64,000 nt of DNA, from assembly GCF_015277735.1 (NCBI RefSeq), contig NZ_JADHDA010000007.1, positions 62,001-126,000 of the forward strand, written 5' to 3'. Below the pieces are notes generated by a model. It did no database searches. It was not told the DNA's origin and saw only the letters and a list, made by a program, of their open reading frames with translations. Below are positions 24,877 through 34,961 of this stretch, piece after piece. Made by a program: the position numbers and the translations under genes. Source of the DNA: Psychrobacter sp. NG254 (lineage in GTDB: Bacteria; Pseudomonadota; Gammaproteobacteria; Pseudomonadales; Moraxellaceae). Numbering within the stretch: position 1 is the first letter of the stretch; every line of letters starts with the position of its first letter.

Positions 24877-26235
24877 ATGTCTGACCTTTTAGCACCCAAC
24901 CCTAGTAGCCCTAATAACGAATCTAGTCTGACTGAGTGGCTAGACTATATGCAGCAGATTCATGTGTCTGCGATCGATATGGGATTATCACGTGTGTTTC
25001 CTGTCGCAGAGGCATTAGGAGTAGTGCAATCAGCCAAAGATGACGCTTATGTATTTACCGTGGCAGGCACTAATGGCAAAGGCTCTACAACTGCTGTCAT
25101 CGCCGAAATGTGTAAAGCTGCAGGATATAAGACAGCACTGTACCAATCGCCACATCTCAGTGCCTTCAATGAGCGCGTACGTGTGAATGGTGAGATGGTT
25201 AGTGACCAGACTCTGATTGCTGCCTTTGCCAAAGTAGAAGTTGCCCGCTTACAGTGTGATTTGACCTTGTCATTCTTTGAGATGACAACGCTCGCAGCCT
25301 TGTTGATATTTGCTGAAGCAGACTGCGATGTATGGGTATTAGAAGTAGGATTAGGCGGACGCTTGGATGTGGTCAATATCATTGATCCTGACATGGCAGT
25401 GATTACCAATATTGGCATCGATCATGTCGACTGGCTAGGTGATAATGTTGAAGACATCGGCCGCGAAAAAGCAGGTATATTACGTAATGGGATTTCTGTA
25501 GTTTATGGGTCAAGCGAGATGCCAGACAGCGTGCAGCACGGCATCAATACTCAGCAAGCGACTTGCTATCAGATAGGGCGTGACTTTAGCTATCGTGATA
25601 TCAGCTCAGATACTTGGCAGTATAGTAATGCAGCAGTGACTTTGCAATTACCACGTCCAGCGCTATCACTGACCAATACAGCCAATGCACTATCAGCAGT
25701 ACTCGCCAGTCCATTGGATGTCGATATCCATGCCATCGAGCAAGCACTACAAACAGTCAAGCTGGCAGGGCGTTTTGATTATCGTGAGAGCCGCAGTCGT
25801 CATTGGCTATTTGATGTGGCGCACAATGAGCAAGGCGTTGAGTTCTTACTAGCACAGCTATTACCTTTTTGGCAGCAGCATGTAGACAGTCAGCTTAATC
25901 AAAATAGCTCAGCGACTGTCACCCCGCCAAAGATTAAAATGCTGTTCTCTATGCTTGGTGATAAAGACATCGATAAGGTGGTACAGCGTTTGACTGCGGC
26001 AGGGTTGCCCATTAGCGAGTGGTTCATCGCTGAGATTGATTATCCACGTGCGGCAAGTACCCAGCAACTACAGAGCATTTTGGTCAATTATATTGATAGT
26101 GATGCTATACATGTGTTTGATGGCCTAAAGTCGGCAACGAATGCGGTAATAGAAGCCAGCCAAGCGCAAGACTTAATCGTCGTATGCGGTTCGTTTCACA
26201 CCATTGGTGAGGCATTGGCTGCGCTAGGGCTCTGA
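24877..26235 (+). CDS. folC: Folylpolyglutamate/dihydrofolate synthase
   Basis: The 452-residue Mur-ligase-fold enzyme adds glutamate to folates. VAGTNGKGSTTA is the ATP loop and SPHLSAFNERVRVNGE the substrate loop; VLEVGLGGRLDVVNI and NIGIDHVDWLG are further family signatures. The C-terminal domain contains GRFDYRESR and DVAHNEQG. It lies between accD and the SPOR-domain gene, as in E. coli accD-folC-dedD. Confidence 0.95.
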   Translation: MSDLLAPNPSSPNNESSLTEWLDYMQQIHVSAIDMGLSRVFPVAEALGVVQSAKDDAYVFTVAGTNGKGSTTAVIAEMCKAAGYKTALYQSPHLSAFNERVRVNGEMVSDQTLIAAFAKVEVARLQCDLTLSFFEMTTLAALLIFAEADCDVWVLEVGLGGRLDVVNIIDPDMAVITNIGIDHVDWLGDNVEDIGREKAGILRNGISVVYGSSEMPDSVQHGINTQQATCYQIGRDFSYRDISSDTWQYSNAAVTLQLPRPALSLTNTANALSAVLASPLDVDIHAIEQALQTVKLAGRFDYRESRSRHWLFDVAHNEQGVEFLLAQLLPFWQQHVDSQLNQNSSATVTPPKIKMLFSMLGDKDIDKVVQRLTAAGLPISEWFIAEIDYPRAASTQQLQSILVNYIDSDAIHVFDGLKSATNAVIEASQAQDLIVVCGSFHTIGEALAALGL

Positions 26236-26497
26236 TCATATGAGTTAAAGTAAGGCGTGTTTAGTGTTAACCTTAGTCGTCGCCTGATAGCAGACAGCAA
26301 GAAAAATATGCTTTATAATCAAAATGATTTATAAGATTGAGTCTAGAAATTGGGCGCATAAAAAGTCAGCACATATCTAACCATTGATAACCGTAATTGG
26401 CGTTAAGAGAGTCTGAATAAAGCAATTTATCATGTTGCTTTGAGAGATTTTCGGCGCTGCCGGGTCAACCTTATTACCAACTAAGAGACGTAAACGG

Positions 26498-27721
26498 ATG
26501 AACTTTTCGAGACAAGCCTTATTGGGCATTGGGATGATTATAGGCGGTAGCGTCATGCTATATGCCATGGTGCAACAGATTGGTGAGAGTGATATACCGC
26601 AGCCTGAATCAGTGATGGTAGATAAGCCAGATGTAGAGCAAGCAGCGTCACAGCCGTTAACGACTGATATCGAAACAGAAAAGCGCATCCTTGCCCAAAA
26701 ACAGAAAGAGCGTGCCGCGCGTGTGGCAGAACAAGAAAAACGGGCAAAAGAGTTTTTGACAGAGCAAGAGATGGCAGAAGCGGAGGCGTTGGCAAAAGCC
26801 CGTGCCGAGAGCCAACAATATGTGGCAAGTCGCACACCTGACGTAGAAGACAGCACAGATACTGCAAAAGATATCAACAAAGACCTAACTGTTCAGCCTC
26901 GTACTGATAATGTATCGGCTGTCGACGCTAAGAAATCTAGTGATGCTGAAAAGCAAAAAGCAGCTCAAGCGCAACAAGAAGCAAAGCGACAAGCTACGAT
27001 TAAAGCAGAAGCCGCTGCTAAAAGGCTAGCTGACAGTAAAAAAGCCGCTGAAGCAAACGAGCAAGCCAAAGTAAAGAGGCAAGCAGAGGCCAAAAAGCAG
27101 GCTGAAGCACAAGCACTGGTAGAACAAAAGCGAGAAGCTGCCGAAGCGGCTAAGGCTAAAAACGAGCCACCAAAATCACCTTCTGACTATGAAGTAAAAA
27201 GAGGTGATGGGCTCATTAAGTTAGCAAGACAATATAATATACCTGTCGAAGTGCTGGCACAAGCCAATGATATCTCTCCGTCAGCATCATTACAATTGGG
27301 GCAAAGTATAACGATTCCGTCACGTGCTCAAGTACAGCGTCTAGAGCGTGAAGCAGTCGCTGCCGAGCAAGCGCGTGAGAAAAAGCGCCAACAAGAAGAA
27401 GCCCTTGCAAAGAAATCTGCCGATGCCAAGCGTGATGCCCAGCAAAAGCTCAGTGCCGCGCGTAAGGAAGTTAAAGAGACGGATGCCAAGGGTAGCTTTG
27501 GGGTACAAGTTGCGCTAGCTGACAATCAAGCCAAAGCTGACGAGTTGGCAAAGAAATTCAAATCGGCAGGCTATCAGGTGAAGACCAGTGCAACCAGCCG
27601 CGGTGTCCGTGTAGTGGTTGGGCCTGAACGCGGAAAAGTAGCCGCATTGGCACTAAAAGACAAGATCAATAGCGACCCGAAAGTAAATACGACCAGTGCG
27701 TGGGTACTATACTGGCGTTAA
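26498..27721 (+). CDS. LysM and SPOR domain envelope protein (DedD-position)
   Basis: The 407-residue protein has one membrane span near 7-26, a long charged helical region rich in Ala/Lys/Glu (about 55-225, likely coiled coil), a LysM domain (about 229-275, YEVKRGDGLIKLARQYNIP) and a C-terminal SPOR domain (about 332-407). SPOR domains bind denuded glycan at division septa. It sits where dedD is found in other gammaproteobacteria; DedD lacks LysM, so this is a domain-expanded relative or analogue acting in cell division. Confidence 0.8.
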   Translation: MNFSRQALLGIGMIIGGSVMLYAMVQQIGESDIPQPESVMVDKPDVEQAASQPLTTDIETEKRILAQKQKERAARVAEQEKRAKEFLTEQEMAEAEALAKARAESQQYVASRTPDVEDSTDTAKDINKDLTVQPRTDNVSAVDAKKSSDAEKQKAAQAQQEAKRQATIKAEAAAKRLADSKKAAEANEQAKVKRQAEAKKQAEAQALVEQKREAAEAAKAKNEPPKSPSDYEVKRGDGLIKLARQYNIPVEVLAQANDISPSASLQLGQSITIPSRAQVQRLEREAVAAEQAREKKRQQEEALAKKSADAKRDAQQKLSAARKEVKETDAKGSFGVQVALADNQAKADELAKKFKSAGYQVKTSATSRGVRVVVGPERGKVAALALKDKINSDPKVNTTSAWVLYWR

Positions 27722-27778
27722 TACAGAAGCTTGAGTGAGCGTTTTATAAAACTAGAACGCGCATCGATATCTTTTATG

Positions 27779-27805
27779 AAAACACGACAATTAATGTCGT
27801 GTTTT
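27779..27805 (+). terminator. Terminator after SPOR-domain gene
   Basis: AAAACACGACA pairs with TGTCGTGTTTT around a short loop, followed by T run. Confidence 0.85.
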
Positions 27806-27930
27806 TTGTTTTTAGGTTTGCTGATTGGCGCGCACTTGGTTAGGATAAGCACGATTTTTATTATCTATTTTTATAACCTGTCGGCCTGTAGAGGCTGACC
27901 TGTTGTGATCGGCCAGTTAATGACTAAACG

Positions 27931-28002
27931 AAGTTATCGCACTTATACAAGTTATCGCACTGATAGAAGTCATGATACTGATAGAAGTTATAACACTCGG
28001 CC
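27931..28002. repeat. Four 18-bp tandem repeats upstream of DUF2726 gene
   Basis: Units begin at 27931, 27949, 27967 and 27985 with exact 18-base spacing. Units one and two differ at two positions; three and four are more diverged (consensus starts AAGTTAT and contains CACTGATAG). They end 31 bases before the next ATG, so they overlap its promoter or leader. Confidence 0.75.
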
Positions 28003-28032
28003 AATCACCCTCATATCGTATAAGGTAAAACC

Positions 28033-28563
28033 ATGTCATTTGGTGTTATATTTTTAATATTGGCCGTTGGGTTTTTAGGGGTGATAATATTACCCAAGCT
28101 GTTAGCAAAGCCGCCAGCCGCTGAGCCTGATCCAAAACCAGTACGCGGTGATGAGTTGGCTATTTGGCCATTTGCGCCCATGCCCATCATGACTGATACT
28201 GAAGTCATATTTTTTGATAAGTTAAAAAAAGCACTGCCTGAGTATCATATATTTGTCCAAGTTCAGCTGTCACGAATCATCGAGGCCAACAGCAGTGAGA
28301 CCTCAGAGCGTAACTTTTGGTTCAATCGTATCTGTCGCCAGAGCGTTGATTATGTGATCGTAGATGTCGATGCTCAGACCACGCTGGTGGCTATCGAGCT
28401 GGATGACTGGACGCATAGCAGTAAAGCGCGCCAAAAAGCCGATGATAAAAAGGATAAGGCGCTTGCCAGTGCAGGTATTGCGATGGTGCGTTTCCATGCT
28501 GAGCGCATGCCGAGTGCTGAGATACTAAGAGATGAGCTGATGCATGTCATTGAAAGGTATTAA
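28033..28563 (+). CDS. DUF2726 membrane-anchored nuclease-fold protein
   Basis: The 176-residue protein has an N-terminal membrane span (3-25) followed by a DUF2726 domain: FFDKLKKALPEYHIFVQVQLSRII, then DYVIVDVDAQTTLVAIELDD and KDKALASAGIAMVRF. The layout E-x(n)-D-x(n)-E-x-D and the following lysines resembles the PD-(D/E)XK nuclease fold; catalytic activity is unproven for the family. GGTAAAACC precedes the ATG. Confidence 0.8.
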   Translation: MSFGVIFLILAVGFLGVIILPKLLAKPPAAEPDPKPVRGDELAIWPFAPMPIMTDTEVIFFDKLKKALPEYHIFVQVQLSRIIEANSSETSERNFWFNRICRQSVDYVIVDVDAQTTLVAIELDDWTHSSKARQKADDKKDKALASAGIAMVRFHAERMPSAEILRDELMHVIERY

Positions 28564-28677
28564 TCAAGTGAGGTAAGTATTGCTAAATCGTTTTTAGCTA
28601 CGTACCTCGCTTAACGGATCAGAGCAACCAGCGATGAATCATTCGATCGTTCGAGTTGAATACAGCTATTCGTTTGT

Positions 28678-29622
28678 CTACCTTAGGTAAATGACAATCG
28701 GCCTATCACCTTCAAAATATAATCCTGTCTTAAGCAGCTCATCATCCGACCACGCCGACTGCTGCTGACCATCATAATTATGTCGCTCATCATAAAAGCT
28801 GCGCTTGGTAAACCATTCAATATAATGCGCAGCTCGCAACGTCGTCGTATCGATGGTTGCAAGACCAGCCTCGTCCCTCTTATCGCACCATTCATGTAGT
28901 GGAAAGCTGGATGCTAGCCAAGCAGGGTAGCTAAAGTTATTGATATTTATTGGCAGAAAAAACCGCCCTTTTATGATGCCATAACGCTTATCAATTTTAA
29001 CCTGACCTTTATCTTCGGTATCTACCCATACTGTCCGAAATTGCTTGGTCTGCATGTGCGTCATCTTGCGCTGTAGATTGTCATTGGCATTAATGCCCAC
29101 CCAGTTCACAGGCTCAAACGGTGCTGACCCCATAAAAAACTTAATGGCCAGCTCCCAATGTTCGACCAGATTCTCATCATGATTATACAAAATCAAATCA
29201 AGCTCACCGACGGTCTGCTTGCCATTATAGAGCTGCACATTATTCGCAAGTGTCTCATACGGATGCAGCTTGCGCGCAAATCCATCCTCTAACCAAAATG
29301 ACAGTAATCCTTCAAAATGAAACCCTAATCGATTGGGGCTAGGGCGCTTGAGTAAATAACGAGTCAGCGCTTGATAGTCAGTAGTGGTATCGAGCTCTGT
29401 TAATCGCTGCTCATACGCCTCAAACTGTGCTTGCCAAAAGCTAGCGCTATGCACTGCAATAGCATGTGTATTCTCATGCGGTGCAAAATCTAACCACTGT
29501 GTTAAGACGTTAGGACAAGCAAGCGCATAAGCCAAATCACGCACATAAGGTCGGCGGTAACGCTCCCAAGGGGCATCATCTATAAGGCGGGTAGAGGTGG
29601 GCTGAGCGATAGGCTCGGACAT
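28678..29622 (-). CDS. DUF1853 family protein
   Basis: The 314-residue cytoplasmic protein matches the DUF1853 pattern: RDLAYALACPNVL near the start, LLKRPSPNRLGFHFEGLLSFWL, then GELDLILYN and EHWELAIKFFMG, again resembling an E...D...ExK nuclease-like core. The function is unknown. It converges on the DUF2726 gene. Confidence 0.8.
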   Translation of the reverse strand: MSEPIAQPTSTRLIDDAPWERYRRPYVRDLAYALACPNVLTQWLDFAPHENTHAIAVHSASFWQAQFEAYEQRLTELDTTTDYQALTRYLLKRPSPNRLGFHFEGLLSFWLEDGFARKLHPYETLANNVQLYNGKQTVGELDLILYNHDENLVEHWELAIKFFMGSAPFEPVNWVGINANDNLQRKMTHMQTKQFRTVWVDTEDKGQVKIDKRYGIIKGRFFLPININNFSYPAWLASSFPLHEWCDKRDEAGLATIDTTTLRAAHYIEWFTKRSFYDERHNYDGQQQSAWSDDELLKTGLYFEGDRPIVIYLR

Positions 29623-29725
29623 AGGGTAAACCAGTGTAAAGGTGTAGCATTTACCCTAACGGCTCGCTCAATAAAAGTCTATAGGACACGAGTATCAGCT
29701 AGGGTAGTGCTGGATTGTGCTAATG

Positions 29726-29965
29726 CTACATCATTATGTTGATGACATAGAAATTAAGCTGAATGTTTGGTGCATTTGATAATAAAGGTAGTAGAACGAT
29801 GATTAGAAACCTCAATATATCAAAGTAGGTTTGTGGCGATTTGTTGCATAGCTTTTGTGCTGACATAGTAATATTGTTTGAAGGGTTTGCTTTAGTTAGC
29901 TTGGTATCGTGCGTGGTGTTATCAGTAAAAGGAGTTACTGAGGTATTTTGGTTTGGGTGTGTCAT
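29726..29965 (-). CDS. Possible small membrane protein, unrecognised
   Basis: The 79-residue frame has GGAG eight bases before the ATG at 29965, a Thr/Asn-rich N-terminus and one hydrophobic segment near the C-terminus. It lies in an AT-rich accessory patch. No family is recognised, and it could be a remnant of another element or not a gene. Confidence 0.25.
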   Translation of the reverse strand: MTHPNQNTSVTPFTDNTTHDTKLTKANPSNNITMSAQKLCNKSPQTYFDILRFLIIVLLPLLSNAPNIQLNFYVINIMM

Positions 29966-30050
29966 ATTCATATCTCCATGTCAGCTGTAGCGGTGTACTA
30001 GGGCTTTCAACATAGGTCTATGGTATGTGGTAGTAAGGGGGGCTTATAAG

Positions 30051-30073
30051 GGTATATAGCGGTGATATACCCC
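30051..30073. terminator. Hairpin downstream of the coiled-coil protein gene
   Basis: GGGTATAT (30051-30058) pairs with ATATACCC (30066-30073). A T run follows on the plus strand and the corresponding A run precedes it on the minus strand. Confidence 0.5.
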
Positions 30074-30080
30074 TATTTTT

Positions 30081-31106
30081 TTAATTATTTTTTTCTGTGT
30101 CTATTCTTAGTTGCTGTACCTGTTTTATCCAATGACTTACGGGCTTTTCGGTTATTTTTGCATTAAGGCTTATTGAGGAATTAACTATATTTTTATTGGT
30201 CGTTCCTTTATGAGCTGTAATATCTAATTGTGCCTTATGGAATAGAACATTTAATAAACGTGTGACAGCTGTTTGAGTTTTAGGGTTTAATTCCACTTCA
30301 TCAGCTGTATCATCTGCTATTTCAGCCTTGGTTTGATTCAGCTCATCATTGAGCTTGGCTTTAAGTATTTCATTTTCAGCTGCAAGTCTTTTTACTTTTT
30401 CTCTCAAGGCTTTAACTTCGTTTTGTTCAATGTCACTATCGTCTTCATTAGACTTCTCGAATAACTGTAACTTTCCATTATCAAAGGTAGATATAAACTG
30501 ATTTTTCTTAGGTGTGAAATCATCTATGCTCAACAAAACTAGGCTATCGAACCGAATAATAAACTGATAAAAAAATCGTGATATTAGCTCTGGGATTTCA
30601 TTTATGCTTATTAGCCCATTTTTATCAATCTTAACTTGGCTGTTTAACGCAAGATCATGAAGTCTTTTACGCACAATAACTTGTTCATTTGCATAGTTTT
30701 CATTGAATAATTTATCCATCATTTGCATATCTGTAAAATCAGGGTAGCCAAATTTTTCGAAAACATCTAGGTTAGTCAGTTCGTCTGAAATGAAATATAT
30801 ATCACCTAAACGACCTGCCAATTCTATAGGCATTTCTCTAATAGTATTCAAAGTTAATGGTGCATTCTTAATATCTTCAAATAAAGAAATAATTACTTCA
30901 CTCTGATTGTAGATAGGTAATACCTCTGCACTGTTAACGTCTATGTAGTAGGCTTTGGCTTTGGTATGAAATTTATGATATTTGAGATAACTGGCAATAT
31001 AGTATGAAGTAAGCTCAGTAGATACAAGGCACAAAATATCGATAATGTTTGATAAACATATATATTTGTCAAATTTACCTTCTTCTAAAGCAATAACATA
31101 ATCCAT
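30081..31106 (-). CDS. Unrecognised accessory protein with coiled coil
   Basis: The 341-residue protein has a mixed N-terminal domain (1-200), a predicted coiled coil near 225-265 (KALREKVKRLAAENEILKAK) and a C-terminal block of about 65 residues (TAVTRLLNVLFHKAQLDI ... ISHWIKQVQQL-like) that looks like a small separate domain. AAGG lies seven bases before the ATG at 31106; an in-frame GTG two codons earlier is less likely. Base composition is more AT-rich than its neighbours, suggesting acquired DNA next to tRNA-Pro. No function is assigned. Confidence 0.6.
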   Translation of the reverse strand: MDYVIALEEGKFDKYICLSNIIDILCLVSTELTSYYIASYLKYHKFHTKAKAYYIDVNSAEVLPIYNQSEVIISLFEDIKNAPLTLNTIREMPIELAGRLGDIYFISDELTNLDVFEKFGYPDFTDMQMMDKLFNENYANEQVIVRKRLHDLALNSQVKIDKNGLISINEIPELISRFFYQFIIRFDSLVLLSIDDFTPKKNQFISTFDNGKLQLFEKSNEDDSDIEQNEVKALREKVKRLAAENEILKAKLNDELNQTKAEIADDTADEVELNPKTQTAVTRLLNVLFHKAQLDITAHKGTTNKNIVNSSISLNAKITEKPVSHWIKQVQQLRIDTEKNN

Positions 31107-31261
31107 ATTCACACCTTTATACCCTTTATCAAAGTAGCTTCAATGTAGTGATAGCACAAGAGTATGAGTAAATACCTTTTACTTGATCATTTCTAGCCCT
31201 ACCCAAATTTCTATCATTTGTTCTTTGAATACATCATACAATCCCTAGCCAAATTTAGCAC

Positions 31262-31299
31262 AAAAAAAAGCCAACCATTGAAAACAATGATTGGCTTTT
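31262..31299 (-). terminator. Terminator of tRNA-Pro
   Basis: On the minus strand AAGCCAATCATTG pairs with CAATGGTTGGCTT (one G-T pair) around TTTT and is followed by eight T. Confidence 0.88.
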
Positions 31300-31316
31300 C
31301 TCTTTACTGCTATGTT

Positions 31317-31393
31317 TGGTCGGAACGGCAGGATTTGAACCTGCGACCACTACACCCCCAGTGTAGTGCGCTACCAGACTGCGCTACGCCCCG
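31317..31393 (-). tRNA. tRNA-Pro (anticodon GGG)
   Basis: The 77-base cloverleaf has acceptor CGGGGCG/CGTTCCG with two G-T pairs, anticodon stem CTACA/TGTAG with loop CTGGGGG (anticodon GGG), T-loop TTCAAAT and an encoded CCA. The first base C is characteristic of bacterial tRNA-Pro. Confidence 0.95.
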
Positions 31394-31507
31394 AATGACT
31401 GACTATTTTACGCAAAATTGCACATATTGCAAGAGCTATTTATTTTGCCCAAACTCTATTGCGCAATTTTACGTATAGCCATCAGCATAGCCATTTAGTC
31501 GTTTACC

Positions 31508-33037
31508 TTAACCTAATAACTCTTTTAGAATTTGGTTCACTTGCTGCGGATTGGCACTACCGCGACTGGCTTTCATGACTTGACCGACCAGACCGTTAAA
31601 GGCTTTTTCTTTGCCGCCGCGATACTCATCAACCATCGCTTGATTTTTTGCAATGACTTCTTCAACGATGGCTTTGATAGCGCCAGTGTCCGTTTCTTGC
31701 TTGAGGCCTTTTTCTTCAATGATCTTATCGGCTGCATCATCAGCATCGCCGCCTTCACGCTCGTATAGAGCACTAAAGACTTTCTTAGCCAATTTGCCAG
31801 ATAGCGTGTCGTCTTTGATACGTTTTAGCATGCCAGCCAATTGCTTGGCACTGATAGGGGAGTCGACGATGTCTTTGTCATCTTTATTCAGCGCGCCGAG
31901 CAAGTCGCCCATGACCCAGTTGCCAGCCATTTTGGCATCTGCTTGACCAACTTCTGCGACGACTGCTTCGAAGTAATCAGCAATTTGACGACTACCAGTT
32001 AAGATACGAGCATCATATTCTGATAGACCAAGTGCTTCTTCAAAACGCGCACGACGGGCTACAGGTAGCTCAGGCATGGCGGCTTTAATCGCATCAACCG
32101 TATGCTGCTCGATACGGACAGGTAGCAGGTCAGGATCAGGGAAATAGCGATAGTCGTTGGCGTCTTCTTTGGTACGCATCACACGAGTTTCATCGCGCTC
32201 TGGATCATACAGCATCGTTGCTTGAACGACTTTGCCACCATCTTCTAAGATATCGATTTGACGCTCGATTTCACGATTGATAGCACGTTCGATAAAGCGG
32301 AACGAGTTCAAGTTTTTGAGCTCAGTACGCGTACCAAGCTCATCACCTGGTCTGCGCACAGAGACGTTACAATCGCAGCGGAACGACCCTTCTGCCATGA
32401 TAGCGTCAGAAATACCGAGCCAAGTGACCAACTGATGAATCGCTTTGATGTATGCAAGCGCTTCGTGAGCAGAGCGCATATCAGGTTCAGAGACGATTTC
32501 AATCAGCGGTGTACCAGCACGGTTGAGATCGACACCCGTCATACCATCGACGGCATCATGTACTGATTTACCAGCATCTTCTTCCAAATGCGCGCGGGTG
32601 ATACCCATACGCTTTGGATATTCGTTCTTATCCCCTTCATTGACCACGACATCGATGTAACCTTCACCGACGATAGGGTTGGCCATCTGAGTGATTTGAT
32701 AGCCTTTCGGCAAATCAGGGTAAAAGTAGTTTTTGCGGTCAAACGTATTAAATAGACCCAGCTCAGCGTTGACGCCGATACCGAATTTTAAGGCACGATC
32801 GACCACGCCAGCATTTAGCACTGGCAATACACCAGGTAGACCCAAGTCTACAATGCTGGCTTGGCTGTTTGGCTCATGACCGAAGTCAGTCGGCGCGCTT
32901 GAGAAAATCTTACTCTCCGTATTGAGCTGGCAGTGAATCTCGATGCCGATGACGACTTCATAACCATCAACGAATAGCTCTTTACGCACTGCGTGCTCGC
33001 GGACGGCATTGTTATCAGTAGTAGTTGCTGTATTCAT
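31508..33037 (-). CDS. gatB: Asp-tRNA(Asn)/Glu-tRNA(Gln) amidotransferase subunit B
   Basis: The 509-residue subunit binds mischarged tRNA and performs the kinase/transamidase step with Gat[23 protein letters not shown] is the conserved N-terminus; [11 protein letters not shown] and [16 protein letters not shown] mark the cradle domain; the C-terminal YqeY-like tail has [11 protein letters not shown]. Its ATG overlaps the gatA stop (TAATG). Such organisms may lack AsnRS or GlnRS, which cannot be seen here. Confidence 0.97.
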   Translation of the reverse strand: MNTATTTDNNAVREHAVRKELFVDGYEVVIGIEIHCQLNTESKIFSSAPTDFGHEPNSQASIVDLGLPGVLPVLNAGVVDRALKFGIGVNAELGLFNTFDRKNYFYPDLPKGYQITQMANPIVGEGYIDVVVNEGDKNEYPKRMGITRAHLEEDAGKSVHDAVDGMTGVDLNRAGTPLIEIVSEPDMRSAHEALAYIKAIHQLVTWLGISDAIMAEGSFRCDCNVSVRRPGDELGTRTELKNLNSFRFIERAINREIERQIDILEDGGKVVQATMLYDPERDETRVMRTKEDANDYRYFPDPDLLPVRIEQHTVDAIKAAMPELPVARRARFEEALGLSEYDARILTGSRQIADYFEAVVAEVGQADAKMAGNWVMGDLLGALNKDDKDIVDSPISAKQLAGMLKRIKDDTLSGKLAKKVFSALYEREGGDADDAADKIIEEKGLKQETDTGAIKAIVEEVIAKNQAMVDEYRGGKEKAFNGLVGQVMKASRGSANPQQVNQILKELLG

Positions 33038-34533
33038 TATACCGTCTCCTTTGCGATGGCAGAGTGTTGTAGATGATGATCCGTATGCTGCTGGAACAGA
33101 TGCGCAGTCGTGAGCAGTTGACTCTCTTGCCAGTGCTTACCGATTAATTGCAAACCAATTGGTAGACCGTCTGAGGTCAGACCAACTGGTTGGCTGAGCG
33201 CAGGCAGACCCGCTAAGTTGACCGCGATGGTATAAACGTCACCTAAGTACATGGTCGCAGGGTCGAGATTATCACTGAGCTTGTAAGCAGCGGTTGGTGC
33301 GGTCGGACTGGCAATCACATCACAGCTGGCAAACGCTTCATCGAAGTCTTTGACGATTAAGCGGCGGATTTTCTGTGCTTTCGTATAGTAAGCATCGAAG
33401 TAGCCTGCCGATAGCGCATAAGTGCCGGTCAAGATACGGCGCTGTACTTCAGGGCCAAACCCTTCAGAACGTGAGCGCGTGTATAGATCGATCAGATCCG
33501 TTGGGTTCTCACAGCGATAGCCAAAGCGTACGCCATCGAAGCGTGATAGGTTCGATGACGCTTCTGCAGGCGCTAGCATATAGTAAGTGGCAAGCGTGAT
33601 TTCAGGATCAGTGATGTTCACTTCTACAATGGTCGCGCCCAGCTCTTCGTATTTTTTCAGTGCTGCACGTGCTGCTTGCTCGACTTCTCTATCAAGCCCT
33701 GTACCGAAGTATTCTTTAGCCACACCAATACGCAAACCAGCAAATGGTTTGTCACCAGCAGCGGCTTGGGCATCATTGATGTCTTGTACGTAGTCAGGCA
33801 TGTCATATTTGATAGAAGTCGCATCGCGTGGATCATGACCAATCATTGGCTGTAGCAAATAAGCACAATCTTTAGCGCTGCGTCCCATGCTGCCAGCTTG
33901 ATCCAGACTTGAAGCGTAGGCAATCATACCGAAGCGTGACACTCGGCCATAAGTAGGCTTAATACCCGTTAAGCCGCAGAATGAAGCAGGCTGACGAATA
34001 GAGCCACCCGTATCACTACCGGTTGCGACTGGGACGAAACCGGCGGCAACAGCGGCAGCACTACCACCTGACGAGCCACCAGGGACACGTTCTAGGTTCC
34101 AAGGGTTTTGCACCGTGCCGTAGTATGAGCTGCTATTGTCTGAGCCCATCGCAAACTCATCCATATTGAGCTTGCCTAAGCTAATCATGCCAGCTTTGTC
34201 GATGTTAGAGACGATAGTCGCGTTATATGGTGAGACAAAATTATACAGCATCTTTGAGCCGCAAGTGGTCAATACGCCTTGGGTACAAAAGATGTCTTTG
34301 TGTGCCATAGGGACGCCAAGTAGTGGACGCTGATCGCCCTGTGCCCGCATCTCGTCTGCCGCTTTTGCTTGTGCGCGTGCTGTCTCAGAGGTATGAGTGA
34401 TAAAGCTGTTAATCTTGCTGTCTAGCGCATCGATACGCTTTATATAGTGTTCGGTCAGTTCAAGACTACTAAATTGTTTGTCTTGTAAGCCCGTAATAAG
34501 CTGCTGGGTACTTAATAAATGAAGTTCAGACAT
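33037..34533 (-). CDS. gatA: Asp-tRNA(Asn)/Glu-tRNA(Gln) amidotransferase subunit A
   Basis: The 498-residue amidase releases ammonia from glutamine for GatB. The Ser-cisSer-Lys triad is visible in [16 protein letters not shown] and [16 protein letters not shown]. The ATG at 34533 is chosen because the protein then begins at the family's usual N-terminus ([13 protein letters not shown]); a longer frame from 34599 adds 22 atypical residues. It lies between gatC and gatB in one operon. Confidence 0.96.
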   Translation of the reverse strand: MSELHLLSTQQLITGLQDKQFSSLELTEHYIKRIDALDSKINSFITHTSETARAQAKAADEMRAQGDQRPLLGVPMAHKDIFCTQGVLTTCGSKMLYNFVSPYNATIVSNIDKAGMISLGKLNMDEFAMGSDNSSSYYGTVQNPWNLERVPGGSSGGSAAAVAAGFVPVATGSDTGGSIRQPASFCGLTGIKPTYGRVSRFGMIAYASSLDQAGSMGRSAKDCAYLLQPMIGHDPRDATSIKYDMPDYVQDINDAQAAAGDKPFAGLRIGVAKEYFGTGLDREVEQAARAALKKYEELGATIVEVNITDPEITLATYYMLAPAEASSNLSRFDGVRFGYRCENPTDLIDLYTRSRSEGFGPEVQRRILTGTYALSAGYFDAYYTKAQKIRRLIVKDFDEAFASCDVIASPTAPTAAYKLSDNLDPATMYLGDVYTIAVNLAGLPALSQPVGLTSDGLPIGLQLIGKHWQESQLLTTAHLFQQHTDHHLQHSAIAKETV

Positions 34534-34649
34534 AAGGTGTCGTCCGTCAAAATGTGAATAACAAAAGTAAAATGAGATAGAGGTCACAATAGCGTTCATT
34601 GGCTATTTAATAAGCGACCACTTGAAATAGGCGGCTGTATAACAAGTCG

Positions 34650-34961
34650 CTATTCGATTACTTGCGGTACGAGATACAAGCCTTCTTCAACCGCTGGGGC
34701 AACTGACTGATTACGCTCGCGATTGATATTATGTTCGGCCACGTCAACACGCAGTTCTTGGCAAGCTTCATGGATATTCGCTAGTGGTTTGATGTCTGTG
34801 GTATCGACATTGGATAGCGTATGCATGAGTTTTAATACTTTACTGATATCATCGGCATAACTGTCGGCAGTACTTTCATCGACACCTAAACGTGCAAGGT
34901 TGGCCACTTCTAGGATTTCTTCACGGCTGACATGATCAGACGTTGCTGGTTGCTGTGACAT
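34650..34961 (-). CDS. gatC: Asp-tRNA(Asn)/Glu-tRNA(Gln) amidotransferase subunit C
   Basis: The 103-residue subunit wraps around GatA and GatB and stabilises the complex. The pattern VANLARLGVDE near 15-25 and the C-terminal VPQVIE are typical. It is the first gene of gatCAB; gatA begins 116 bases later. Confidence 0.95.
   Translation of the reverse strand: MSQQPATSDHVSREEILEVANLARLGVDESTADSYADDISKVLKLMHTLSNVDTTDIKPLANIHEACQELRVDVAEHNINRERNQSVAPAVEEGLYLVPQVIE

Noticed and set aside
26377..26880. Minus-strand 167-residue Ser/Cys/Ala-rich frame
   Set aside because: It is antisense to the helical region of the LysM/SPOR gene and shows only mirrored codon bias.
27931..28002. CRISPR array
   Set aside because: The 18-base units are contiguous with no unique spacers, only four in number, and no cas genes are nearby.
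31218..31478. Plus-strand frame across tRNA-Pro
   Set aside because: Its middle ([14 protein letters not shown]) is the typical antisense translation of a tRNA gene.
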